Shown piece by piece: positions 54,306 to 62,507 of a stretch of DNA of 64,000 nucleotides. Position numbers and translations under genes: made by a program. Position 1 is the stretch's first letter. The number at the start of each line of letters is the position of its first letter. The DNA comes from Rheinheimera sp. EpRS3 (GTDB lineage Bacteria; Pseudomonadota; Gammaproteobacteria; Enterobacterales; Alteromonadaceae). Under the pieces are notes generated by a model. It was given only the letters and a program-made list of their open reading frames with translations. It was not told the DNA's origin and searched no databases. Location of the stretch: positions 1,240,001 to 1,304,000 of the forward strand of contig NZ_LNQS01000001.1 in the NCBI RefSeq assembly GCF_001513785.1, in the 5' to 3' direction.

Positions 54306-54529
54306 AGCACAACCCTGCCATCTTCAACTATGTCAGAGCGCTCCTGCATAAAATCGGCATCTGCTTTGGGGGCGTCGGCAAAACTGGCCCAGCTTTTACG
54401 GGCTGGGCGCAATACCAGAGCGTCGCCTTCGCGGCTGATTTCTACTTCGGCCACACCTTCAAATTCAAGTTCTTTCGGAATACGTACAGCCTGGCTTCTG
54501 CCGTTGGTAAATAGTGCTGCTGTTTTCAT
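54302..54529 (-). CDS. vapB: VapB-type AbrB-fold antitoxin
   Basis: A 75-residue antitoxin. The N-terminal swapped-hairpin domain TAALFTNGRSQAVRIPKELEF is typical of VapB/AbrB, and the C-terminal SWASFADAPKADADFMQER region neutralises the toxin. First gene of the pair, behind a promoter overlapped by direct repeats. Confidence 0.93.
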   Translation of the reverse strand: MKTAALFTNGRSQAVRIPKELEFEGVAEVEISREGDALVLRPARKSWASFADAPKADADFMQERSDIVEDGRVVL

Positions 54530-54557
54530 TGCTCACCTCAAGTTTGGCCTATCACAG

Positions 54558-54594
54558 GCATATGTCAGTGTAGTTGTTGCTTTGCATATGTCAA
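54558..54594 (-). promoter_or_regulatory. vapBC promoter with repeated operator
   Basis: On the minus strand a perfect TTGACA (plus 54589-54594) and TACACT (54567-54572) are 16 bases apart. The 10-mer GCATATGTCA occurs at 54558-54567 and 54584-54593 (plus strand), containing the palindrome CATATG and overlapping both the -35 and the -10. This layout fits autorepression by VapB or the VapBC complex. Confidence 0.65.
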
Positions 54595-54766
54595 GCCTAT
54601 GCCTTCGGGCTTGGCGGTATTCAGATGCACACAGCATCTTGCGTGGCTTACTGCTTAGATTTTGCCGCCAAACAGCAGATAGTGGCAGTTATCTTTGCTT
54701 TATCCATGTACAATGCGCGGTTTATTAGCGCGTTCAGCTTTTGAGTGCACACCTGTAGGAATTTTG

Positions 54767-55072
54767 ATGAAAAAAACATTCGCTTTAACTCACTCTAAGC
54801 TGAATACGGCCCGTTTAACAGACGCCATTAAACACGAGATTAAAAAGTACCTTGCCCGCGAGCGCCGTAAAGCGTTGCCTGACGGTATGAACTACTGGAC
54901 GTTCGATTGCCGCTTTGGTGCTTCAGCTGAGGCGGCCGAAAAGATTTTTACCTCTGAAATCAATAAACATATTGATGCTGCCGCAGCACAAGAGCTGGCG
55001 GAATTTTATGTCGAAATTCTGGCCAGAGCTTGCCAGCATAAGCCACGTTTACATGACGAAGCCGCAGACTGA
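54767..55072 (+). CDS. DUF6172 family protein
   Basis: A 101-residue basic protein. The pattern MKKTFALTHSKLN...KHEIKKYLARERRKALPDGMNYWTFDCRFG matches what I recall of DUF6172; function unknown. The ATG at 54767 is chosen because AGGA lies directly upstream and the family begins MKKTF. The longer upstream frame is not supported. Confidence 0.8.
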   Translation: MKKTFALTHSKLNTARLTDAIKHEIKKYLARERRKALPDGMNYWTFDCRFGASAEAAEKIFTSEINKHIDAAAAQELAEFYVEILARACQHKPRLHDEAAD

Positions 55073-55129
55073 TTTTTATCACCAGCTTCCCCCTTATTTT
55101 GACTGTGGCTATGCTACAGAGGAACTTTT

Positions 55130-56398
55130 ATGCAATTTTCATCGTTAGATTTAGCGCCGGATTTACTGCGCGCGCTGGTTGAATATGGTTACAGTGAGAT
55201 GACACCGGTGCAGGCTCAGGCGATTGTGCCGGCACGGCGCGGTAAAGATTTACAGGTTACCGCACAAACCGGTACCGGTAAAACCGCCGCCTTTGCTATT
55301 CCGCTGCTGCAACGCATGCTGGATACCCCCAAAGCAACAGAGGAACGCCGCCCGCGGGCGTTGATCCTGACACCAACCCGCGAATTAGCTGAGCAGTTAG
55401 CCAATGCGATAAGTAGCTACGCGCAGTTTTTGCCATTAAGTGTTACGGCATTATACGGTGGCGTAAAAATGGGTGGCCAGGCGAATAAATTAACCGCCGG
55501 CGTTGATATGGTCATAAGCACCCCCGGCCGGTTGTTAGAGCACCTGGCCTTGGGTAACGTGATCTTAAGTGACGTGGAATTTGTCGTGCTGGACGAAGCC
55601 GACCGCATGCTGGATATGGGCTTTAGCACCGATGTGCTGAAGTTGCTGCAAATGACAGCCGCTAAACGCCAGACTTTGCTATTTTCTGCCACCACCTCAC
55701 CTGCGGTAAATGAGCTGTCGCACAAAATTTTAAATAATCATCAGCAAATCCGGGTGGCTAAAACCAATAGTGCGGCCGATACGGTAAACCATGTGGTGTA
55801 CCCGGTAGAAGAAAACCGCAAGATTGAATTATTTGAACAGCTGCTGGCAGAAAACAACTGGTTTCAGGTGTTGGTATTTACCAGCACTAAAGAGCAGGCC
55901 GACCAACTGTTAGCCGGCTTACAACAGCGCAAAATTGATGCCGCAGTATGTCATGGCGATAAAAGCCAGGGCGCCCGTCGCCGTGCTATTGCTGATTTTA
56001 AATCGGCTAAGTTACAGGTTTTAATTGCTACTGAAGTAGCCGCCCGTGGTTTGGATATTCAGGGGCTGGATTATGTTATTAACTTTAACCTGCCTTATTT
56101 ACCGGAAGACTATGTGCACCGTATCGGCCGCACCGGCCGGGCAGGCGCAGCTGGCACGGCTATTTCTTTTGTCAGCCGTGAAGAAGAGCAAAGCTTAGAG
56201 CGTATTCAAAAGCTAATGGGTAGCGCTATTAAGCGTATCGTTAAGCCGGGTTTTGAAGTGAGTAACCGTGGTTCACTGCTAAAAAGTATCTCGCGTAAGG
56301 TACTAACCGGGCGCTCCAATAAAGCAACTGAAACCGTAATAGAGCTGGAAAACTCAAACAAGGCCAAACCTAAAACAAAACCAGAGCGCGCTAAATAA
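55130..56398 (+). CDS. DEAD-box ATP-dependent RNA helicase (RhlE-like)
   Basis: A 422-residue DEAD-box helicase. Q motif near YGYSEMTPVQAQAI, Walker A AQTGTGKT, PTRELAEQ (Ia), TPGRLLEH (Ib), DEADRMLDMGF (II), FSATTSP (III), VLVFTSTKEQADQL (IV), ATEVAARGLDIQ (V) and HRIGRTGRAG (VI) are complete. A short basic tail follows, as in RhlE-type proteins that remodel structured RNA in ribosome assembly, mRNA decay or cold adaptation. RhlE versus other subfamilies cannot be settled by eye. A GAGGAAC ribosome binding site precedes the ATG. Confidence 0.93.
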   Translation: MQFSSLDLAPDLLRALVEYGYSEMTPVQAQAIVPARRGKDLQVTAQTGTGKTAAFAIPLLQRMLDTPKATEERRPRALILTPTRELAEQLANAISSYAQFLPLSVTALYGGVKMGGQANKLTAGVDMVISTPGRLLEHLALGNVILSDVEFVVLDEADRMLDMGFSTDVLKLLQMTAAKRQTLLFSATTSPAVNELSHKILNNHQQIRVAKTNSAADTVNHVVYPVEENRKIELFEQLLAENNWFQVLVFTSTKEQADQLLAGLQQRKIDAAVCHGDKSQGARRRAIADFKSAKLQVLIATEVAARGLDIQGLDYVINFNLPYLPEDYVHRIGRTGRAGAAGTAISFVSREEEQSLERIQKLMGSAIKRIVKPGFEVSNRGSLLKSISRKVLTGRSNKATETVIELENSNKAKPKTKPERAK

Positions 56399-56481
56399 TA
56401 TAGTCAGGCCATGTTCATAATGTTGTGCCACGCTTAATGGTGTTTAACGGTATTAAAACTCACATCTTTAAGGAGTAAGTT

Positions 56482-56835
56482 ATGAATACGTCAGGAAAAC
56501 CCATTATTGCGCTGGGCTTAATTTGTGTATTGGCCGCTGGCGTGGCGGGCTGCGAAAAAAACATTATTAATGAAAAAACCGGTGTACCCGCGACTGACAC
56601 TGTAGTGAAAGAAGGGCTGGCTGATGATACCAACGTATCCAGTGCGGTAATGGCGGCATTGCAACGTGAAGAGCAGCTTAAGCCATTTAACTTTCATATT
56701 GAAACCCGTAAAGGCGATGTAACGCTGATGGGGAAAGTGAATACGGCTGAGCAACGCATGCTGGCCGAGCAGATCACCTTAGCCACAGCGGGCGCGCATA
56801 CGGTGCAAAATAAAATTGAGGTTGAAAACAACTAA
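56482..56835 (+). CDS. BON-domain lipoprotein
   Basis: A 117-residue envelope protein. The lipobox VAGC places the lipidated Cys near residue 24; the second half is a BON domain (VSSAVMAALQREEQLKPFNFHIETRKGDVTLMGKVNTAEQRMLAEQI, AHTVQNKIEV), similar to one repeat of OsmY. Probably membrane-associated and stress-related; function not established. AAGGAGT precedes the ATG. Confidence 0.88.
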   Translation: MNTSGKPIIALGLICVLAAGVAGCEKNIINEKTGVPATDTVVKEGLADDTNVSSAVMAALQREEQLKPFNFHIETRKGDVTLMGKVNTAEQRMLAEQITLATAGAHTVQNKIEVENN

Positions 56836-56959
56836 CATTGCGGCGGTGTTTCTGGCTGATGTGGTGGTGTTTTAAGCATGAATTTGTGATTGCTGCTTTT
56901 GTTTAGCGCTATTTTTCTATAGGTTAACCTTACTTAGCGGAGTAATGGAATTAACACCT

Positions 56960-59296
56960 ATGAAATTAAGCGGTTATTGCAATGCCTTATACAGTATCAC
57001 CGTGCTGTTTGGCAGTATTACGTTGTTGCCGGGCATTGCTCAGGCACAAAATGTTAGCCCTGCACAGATTGAGCGTTCGCTATCGCTGCGCGATAACTGG
57101 ATTAATCTCACCCGCAACCTGATGCTGGAACCGCAATGGGCCGCCACCGGCCACAGCTTTCACTACAAGCTAAGCGTGGAAGGCGGTTTTATGTTCTACC
57201 GCGATACGGTAGTGGCGGCAAAGCCTGAACCTGCTTTTGATCATCAGCTAATCAGCCAGGCGCTAAGTAAGGCAACAGGGCAGCAGTTTAACGCGCTGCA
57301 ACTGCCGTTTGATAGTTTCCGCTACAGCGATAATGGCCAGCAGATCCAGTTTTATTATGATAACCAAAGCTGGCAGTGTGCGCTTAACGGCACAGCATGT
57401 GAAAGCTTAACCCGGCAAAATCAGCCTAAAGCCTTTGGTGTGGTAAGAGATTTGCGCACGCCAGCGCACAATCCGGCACGTAAATCGCCCGATGCAGCTT
57501 ATCAGGCGCAGGTAATAGCCCATAATCTGGTGGTTACGGCAGCAGATGGCACGGTTAAGTACCAAAGCCAGGACGGCAGCGCAGCGCAGTTTTACGATGC
57601 TGAATCTATCCGCTGGGCGCCCGACAGCTCGGCTTTACTGGTGATGAAAGTAACACCCGGCACCGCACGCTTTGTTAGCCGGGTTTTGTCATCGCCGCAA
57701 GATCAGCTGGAACCCAAAACCCTGACTCAGCTTTACCCCAAACCCGGTGATGCAGTAGATATTGACCAGCCGGTACTGCTACAGCTAAAAACCGCTAAGG
57801 CAACCCAGATAGATAACCAGCTGTTCAGCCAGCCTTATATGCTGGACAACGTGCAATGGCAAGCCGACAGCAGCCGTTTTACCTTTCGTTATACCGAACG
57901 CGGCCACCAGTTGGCGCGTATTATTGCCGTAGATGCCAAAACGGCGCAGCCAAAGGCACTGCTGACAGAGCGCAGCAACACCTTTATTGACCAGTGGGCT
58001 GCATTTTATCAGCCGCTGCAAACGCCAGAGCAGGGTTTTATCTGGCTGTCAGAGCAGGACGGTTGGGCGCATTTGTACCGGTATGATAAAGACGGCAAGT
58101 TAAACAATCAGATCACTAAAGGCGACTGGCGGGTGCGCGAGGTGTTGCATATCGATGAGCAGGCGCAGCAACTGTGGTTTGCTGCCAGTGGCATGAATGC
58201 CGGGCAGGATCCCTATTTTGTGCACTATTACCGTATTAACTTCGATGGCAGCGGCCTTACCGCTCTTACCAGTGCCAATGCTGATCATCAGCTGAGCTTT
58301 TCGGCAGACCGGCAATATTATATTGATCTGTATTCGCGGGTAGATTTACCCAATGTGGCTGAATTGCGCCGCGCCAGTGACGGCAAATTGCTGCGCACCC
58401 TGGCCAAAGCGGATATCAGCCGTTTAACTCAGGCTGGTTTTAAAGCGCCGCAGCCGTTTGTGGCGAAAGGGCGTGATGGTAAAACCGATATCTGGGGTTT
58501 AATCGTTACGCCGCAAAACTTTAACCCTAAGCTGCAATACCCGGTAATTGAAAATATTTACGCCGGGCCGCACGACAGCTTTGTGCCCAAAAGCTTTTGG
58601 CCGTTTGGTTTTCATTCTGGCGGCGATAAAGTTATTGGTATGCAGGCGTTGGCTGATTTAGGCTTTGTGGTGGTACAAATTGACGGTATGGGCACCAGCA
58701 ACCGCTCTAAGGCCTTTCATGATGTTGCCTGGCAAAACCTGGCCGATTCCGGTTTTCCGGACAGAATTTTGTGGCATCAGGCCGCAGCTCGGCAATTCCC
58801 CTGGTACAATATGGCCGCAGGTATAGGCATTTATGGTGCCTCGGCCGGTGGCCAGAGTACGGTAGCGGCGCTGCTGTTTCATCCGGATGTTTACACCACC
58901 GGCGTGGCGTTTGCCGGCTGTTATGACAACCGCATGGATAAAATAAGCTGGAACGAGCAGTGGATGGGCTATCCGGTAGGGCCGCATTATGCTGCCTCGT
59001 CGGTAACAGAACATGCCGAAAAACTGCAGGGCCAACTGCTGATTATTAACGGCGAGCAGGACAGCAATGTGGACCCTGCCTCTACCATGCAACTGGTTAA
59101 TGCATTAATTAGCGCTGATAAAGATTTTGATTTACTGCTGGTGCCGGGCGGAGAGCACAGTACCGGGCGCTCCAGTGGCCCCATTCGTTATATACAACGG
59201 CGCCAGTTTGATTTTTTTCTGCGTCATTTACAACAGCAGCCAACAGCTGACTGGAATACTCTGGGTTCTGGCCAGGCTGCAAAAGCCGGGAATTAA
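56960..59296 (+). CDS. S9B dipeptidyl-peptidase IV-like exported serine peptidase
   Basis: About 778 residues. A signal peptide (LFGSITLLPGIAQAQ) is followed by a DPP-IV N-terminal beta-propeller (to about residue 510; IRWAPDSSALLVMKVTP, WAHLYRYDKDGKLNNQIT) and the peptidase domain with nucleophile GIYGASAGGQSTVAAL, acid in NGEQDSNVDPASTM and His in GGEHSTGRSSG. It should trim dipeptides in the periplasm. The ATG at 56960 is preferred to 56945, which has GGAG only two bases away. It is three bases upstream of the cpdB-like gene. Confidence 0.88.
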   Translation: MKLSGYCNALYSITVLFGSITLLPGIAQAQNVSPAQIERSLSLRDNWINLTRNLMLEPQWAATGHSFHYKLSVEGGFMFYRDTVVAAKPEPAFDHQLISQALSKATGQQFNALQLPFDSFRYSDNGQQIQFYYDNQSWQCALNGTACESLTRQNQPKAFGVVRDLRTPAHNPARKSPDAAYQAQVIAHNLVVTAADGTVKYQSQDGSAAQFYDAESIRWAPDSSALLVMKVTPGTARFVSRVLSSPQDQLEPKTLTQLYPKPGDAVDIDQPVLLQLKTAKATQIDNQLFSQPYMLDNVQWQADSSRFTFRYTERGHQLARIIAVDAKTAQPKALLTERSNTFIDQWAAFYQPLQTPEQGFIWLSEQDGWAHLYRYDKDGKLNNQITKGDWRVREVLHIDEQAQQLWFAASGMNAGQDPYFVHYYRINFDGSGLTALTSANADHQLSFSADRQYYIDLYSRVDLPNVAELRRASDGKLLRTLAKADISRLTQAGFKAPQPFVAKGRDGKTDIWGLIVTPQNFNPKLQYPVIENIYAGPHDSFVPKSFWPFGFHSGGDKVIGMQALADLGFVVVQIDGMGTSNRSKAFHDVAWQNLADSGFPDRILWHQAAARQFPWYNMAAGIGIYGASAGGQSTVAALLFHPDVYTTGVAFAGCYDNRMDKISWNEQWMGYPVGPHYAASSVTEHAEKLQGQLLIINGEQDSNVDPASTMQLVNALISADKDFDLLLVPGGEHSTGRSSGPIRYIQRRQFDFFLRHLQQQPTADWNTLGSGQAAKAGN

Positions 59297-59298
59297 CT

Positions 59299-61341
59299 AT
59301 GTTTAAAGTGTCTTTTTCTTTATTAGCGCTATCAGCAGCGGCACTGAGTGTGGTGTCTTGTGCTGTCAGTACACCACCACAGGCAGTGACGGTAAAACTG
59401 CGGGTGCTGGAAACCTCTGATCTGCACGCTAATGTCATGGACTACAACTACTACACTGCCGCCCAGGATCCCAGCATTGGCCTGGCGCGCACAGCCGGCC
59501 TGATTGCAGCCGCCCGGCAGGGGGCCGTTAACACCGTGCTGGTGGATAACGGCGATTTAATTCAGGGCAGCCCGATGGGCGATTATGCTGCACACAAAGG
59601 CCTGGCGGACGGCGAGGTACACCCGGTGTATCAGGCTATGAATGTGCTGCAATACGATGTGGGCAATATTGGCAACCACGAGTTTAATTACGGCCTGGAT
59701 TTTTTGCAAAAAGCCCTGGCTGGTGCCGCTTTTCCGTATATTAATGCCAATGTGTATTGCGCACAGCCGCAGTGCTGGAACGGCATAAAACAGGGCGGGC
59801 ATTTATTTACGCCTTACCTCATCAAAGACACTGTGGTAACCGACACTGCAGGTAAGCAGCACAGTTTAAAAATTGGTTATATTGGCTTTGTACCACCGCA
59901 GATTATGCAGTGGGACAAGCAGCATTTAACCGGCAAAGTACGTGCTGCCGGTATTGTGGAAACAGCAATAAAACTGGTGCCGCAAATGAAAGCGCAGGGG
60001 GCCGATCTGGTTATTGCTATCCCGCACTCGGGCATTGGCTCCAGCGAAAACCCCGGCGATGCGAATGCTGAAAACGCAGTGTATGCCATTACCCAGGTGC
60101 CGGACATTGATGCGGTGCTGTTTGGCCACAGCCATTCTGTTTTTCCGTCATCACGCTATAAGGATTTACCGGGAGCAAATATTGAAAAAGGCCTGCTTAC
60201 CGGCGTTGCTGCCGTAATGCCGGGGCGTTGGGGCGACAATATGGGCCAGGTAGATTTCACCCTTAGCCTGCAACACGGCAAATGGCAGGTAACTGATGCT
60301 ACTGCCAAAGCCGTAGCTATTTATGACGGGGTTAAAAAAGCGCCGCTGGTGGCGGCAGATAAACGTATTCACACCGCAGTGCAGCAGGCACATCAGGGCA
60401 CAATTGATTTTATGCAGCGCCAGATTGGTGTGGCGTCGGCCGATATGTATAGCTTTCTGGCCCAGGTACAGGACGACCCCACCGTGCAAATTGTAGCTAA
60501 CGCCCAGATAGCCAAAGTGACTGCTATGCTACCGGCACAGCTGCAGCATATGCCGGTACTGTCAGCAGCATCACCGTTTAAAGCTGGCGGGCGGCGCAGT
60601 TCACCGACAGATGCACAGCAGTATATTCAGGTGTCGGCCGGTACGTTAAGCTTTCGCAATGCTGCAGACTTATACCTTTACCCCAACACTGTGGTGGCGG
60701 TAAAACTCAGCGGTGCTGAATTAAAAGACTGGCTGGAATGTTCGGCCAACCAGTTTAACCGCATTGATGTGACCAGCAGTGCGCCACAACAGCTGATTAA
60801 CTATGAACACCCGACCTACAATTTTGATGTAATCGATGGCGTAAACTATCAGATAGATGTTACCCAGCCAGCCAAATTTGGCCCCGACTGTGAGCTGCTA
60901 AACGCAACCGCCTCGCGTATTGTTAACCTGAGTTATACCGACAACAGCGGTAAAGTATTTAGTGGTAAAGCACTGGCCGAAAAGCAGTTTATAGTGGCAA
61001 CCAATAATTACCGCGCTTTTGGTGGCCGTTTTGCCGGTACCGGCAGCGAGCATGTGGTAATGGAGTTGCCCGACAGCAACCGTGAAGCGCTGGTAAGTTA
61101 TATCGGGCAGCAATCCGGCTACGACGCGGCCAGCGGGCAATACAGCGGCCAGGTAAATCCGGCGGCCGACAATAACTGGCGTTTTCTGCCTGTTGCCGGC
61201 AGTGCGGTGCTGGATATCCGCTTTAGCACGCAAGACAGCAAAACAGCAGAAGACTTTGTCCGCCGCTATAAACAGTGGCCCATGACCAAGCTGGGCACCG
61301 ACGAGCTGGGGTTTGCCCAGTACCGTATTGAGCTGCAGTAG
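59299..61341 (+). CDS. cpdB: 2',3'-cyclic-nucleotide 2'-phosphodiesterase/3'-nucleotidase (CpdB-like)
   Basis: A 680-residue exported metallophosphoesterase that degrades 2',3'-cyclic nucleotides and 3'-nucleotides for nucleoside and phosphate salvage. Signal peptide/lipobox at SVVSC near residue 21. Metal motifs: LETSDLHANVMDYNYY, VDNGDLIQGSPMGDY, NIGNHEFNYGLDFL, IPHSGIG and FGHSHSVFP. The C-terminal nucleotide-binding domain has DVIDGVNYQIDV and NNYRAFGGRF. Translationally linked to the upstream peptidase. Confidence 0.93.
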   Translation: MFKVSFSLLALSAAALSVVSCAVSTPPQAVTVKLRVLETSDLHANVMDYNYYTAAQDPSIGLARTAGLIAAARQGAVNTVLVDNGDLIQGSPMGDYAAHKGLADGEVHPVYQAMNVLQYDVGNIGNHEFNYGLDFLQKALAGAAFPYINANVYCAQPQCWNGIKQGGHLFTPYLIKDTVVTDTAGKQHSLKIGYIGFVPPQIMQWDKQHLTGKVRAAGIVETAIKLVPQMKAQGADLVIAIPHSGIGSSENPGDANAENAVYAITQVPDIDAVLFGHSHSVFPSSRYKDLPGANIEKGLLTGVAAVMPGRWGDNMGQVDFTLSLQHGKWQVTDATAKAVAIYDGVKKAPLVAADKRIHTAVQQAHQGTIDFMQRQIGVASADMYSFLAQVQDDPTVQIVANAQIAKVTAMLPAQLQHMPVLSAASPFKAGGRRSSPTDAQQYIQVSAGTLSFRNAADLYLYPNTVVAVKLSGAELKDWLECSANQFNRIDVTSSAPQQLINYEHPTYNFDVIDGVNYQIDVTQPAKFGPDCELLNATASRIVNLSYTDNSGKVFSGKALAEKQFIVATNNYRAFGGRFAGTGSEHVVMELPDSNREALVSYIGQQSGYDAASGQYSGQVNPAADNNWRFLPVAGSAVLDIRFSTQDSKTAEDFVRRYKQWPMTKLGTDELGFAQYRIELQ

Positions 61342-61380
61342 ATACGACCAGAGCGCAATAGTAGAAAAGAGTGAAAGAGT

Positions 61381-61941
61381 ATGTTGAAAATTGCCGCAAG
61401 TAACAGGCTGAGTTTTACCCTGCTGTCTGAACAGGATGCCGGGTTGCTTTTTGAAGTAGACCAGGATCAAGAAGTTATGCGCTACCTTAACGGTGGCAAG
61501 CTTACAACGATGCAAAGCATTGTTGATGTATTTATACCGCGGATGATGCAGTACCGCAGCCCGGCGCAAGGTTATGGTATCTGGCAGGTGCGGCGGTTAG
61601 AAGATAACGCTTATATCGGCTGGGTATTAATACGGCCGATGGGTTTTAACATGGCCAGCCCCAGCACAGATGATATCGAACTTGGCTGGCGTTTTAAGCG
61701 GCAGTACTGGGGGCAGGGTTATGCCAGCGAGGCCGCCCGGGCTGTGGCTGATGCGGTGCTGGGAAATAATAGCAATGTTCAGTTTTTGTCGGCAATTGCC
61801 ATGCCGGATAACGCCGGCTCAATTGGCGTTATGCGTAAACTGGGTATGCAGTTTGTAAAACGTTATCTGCACCGCGATGCGCTGGGGGATGTAGATGCTG
61901 TGTTGTACCGCATAGAGGTTCCTCAAGTTGAAACTAAATAA
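61381..61941 (+). CDS. GNAT family N-acetyltransferase (RimJ/RimL-like)
   Basis: A 186-residue acetyltransferase. The N-terminal NRLSFTLLSEQDAGLLFEVDQDQEVMRYLNGG pattern is typical of RimJ/RimL-type GNATs; the acetyl-CoA motif is ELGWRFKRQYWGQGYASEAARAV, followed by NAGSIGVMRKLGMQFV. Substrate unknown. It overlaps the next gene by 14 bases. Confidence 0.88.
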   Translation: MLKIAASNRLSFTLLSEQDAGLLFEVDQDQEVMRYLNGGKLTTMQSIVDVFIPRMMQYRSPAQGYGIWQVRRLEDNAYIGWVLIRPMGFNMASPSTDDIELGWRFKRQYWGQGYASEAARAVADAVLGNNSNVQFLSAIAMPDNAGSIGVMRKLGMQFVKRYLHRDALGDVDAVLYRIEVPQVETK

Positions 61942-62437
61942 ACTCGTGGCCTGGTTTGGCGCGTTAAGCTGTTTATTGGCTCTGCAACTAAGTGCTGACA
62001 CGGTGTATCTGGTGCGCCATGCCGAAAAGCAAGGCGACAGTAAAGATCCGCCTTTGTCAGAATGCGGTAGAGCCAGAGCACAAGCACTGGCCGATTATTT
62101 TGCCAATATTCCACTGGCCGCCGTGTATGCCACACCGTATCAGCGCACCCAGCAAACAGCTGCAGCAGTGGCCGCTGCCAAGCAGCTTAGTGTAACAGAT
62201 TACGACCCGAATCAGAGTGGGCAGTTAGTGGCACAGTTAACCGCGCAGGGGCAGCCGGTATTGGTAGTAGGGCACAGCAATACTGTGCCGCAACTGGTTA
62301 GGTTGCTAAGTGATATTGAAATGGCCGCATTGACGGAGCAGGACTACAACCTGTTGTATCGGGTTGAATTGGGGCCGCAACCCGGCGTGACGCTAAGGCG
62401 GCAGACGTTTGAATGCGACAAGCAGGCATCTGAATAA
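61928..62437 (+). CDS. Exported histidine phosphatase (SixA/PGAM-like)
   Basis: A 169-residue branch-1/2 histidine phosphatase. The signal peptide (LVAWFGALSCLLALQLSA) is followed by VYLVRHAEK with the phospho-accepting His, LSECGRARAQAL, YATPYQRTQQTA and VVGHSNTVPQLV with the second catalytic His. A TTG start at 61928 has GAGG about eight bases upstream. It is coupled to the GNAT gene by overlap. Substrate unknown; periplasmic location points to phospho-sugars or lipid-linked phosphates. Confidence 0.88.
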   Translation: MKLNKLVAWFGALSCLLALQLSADTVYLVRHAEKQGDSKDPPLSECGRARAQALADYFANIPLAAVYATPYQRTQQTAAAVAAAKQLSVTDYDPNQSGQLVAQLTAQGQPVLVVGHSNTVPQLVRLLSDIEMAALTEQDYNLLYRVELGPQPGVTLRRQTFECDKQASE

Positions 62438-62472
62438 AAAAGCGCTGCAGCTTTTCCGGTTGCAGCGCTTTT
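62438..62472. terminator. Bidirectional terminator between histidine phosphatase and katG
   Basis: AAAAGCGCTGCA (62438-62449) and TGCAGCGCTTTT (62461-62472) pair perfectly around an 11-base loop, with A and T runs flanking both sides, between convergent genes. Confidence 0.88.
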
Positions 62473-62507
62473 GCGTGATGGAGCTTGCTTTTAGTTACAA
62501 CTGCCGG

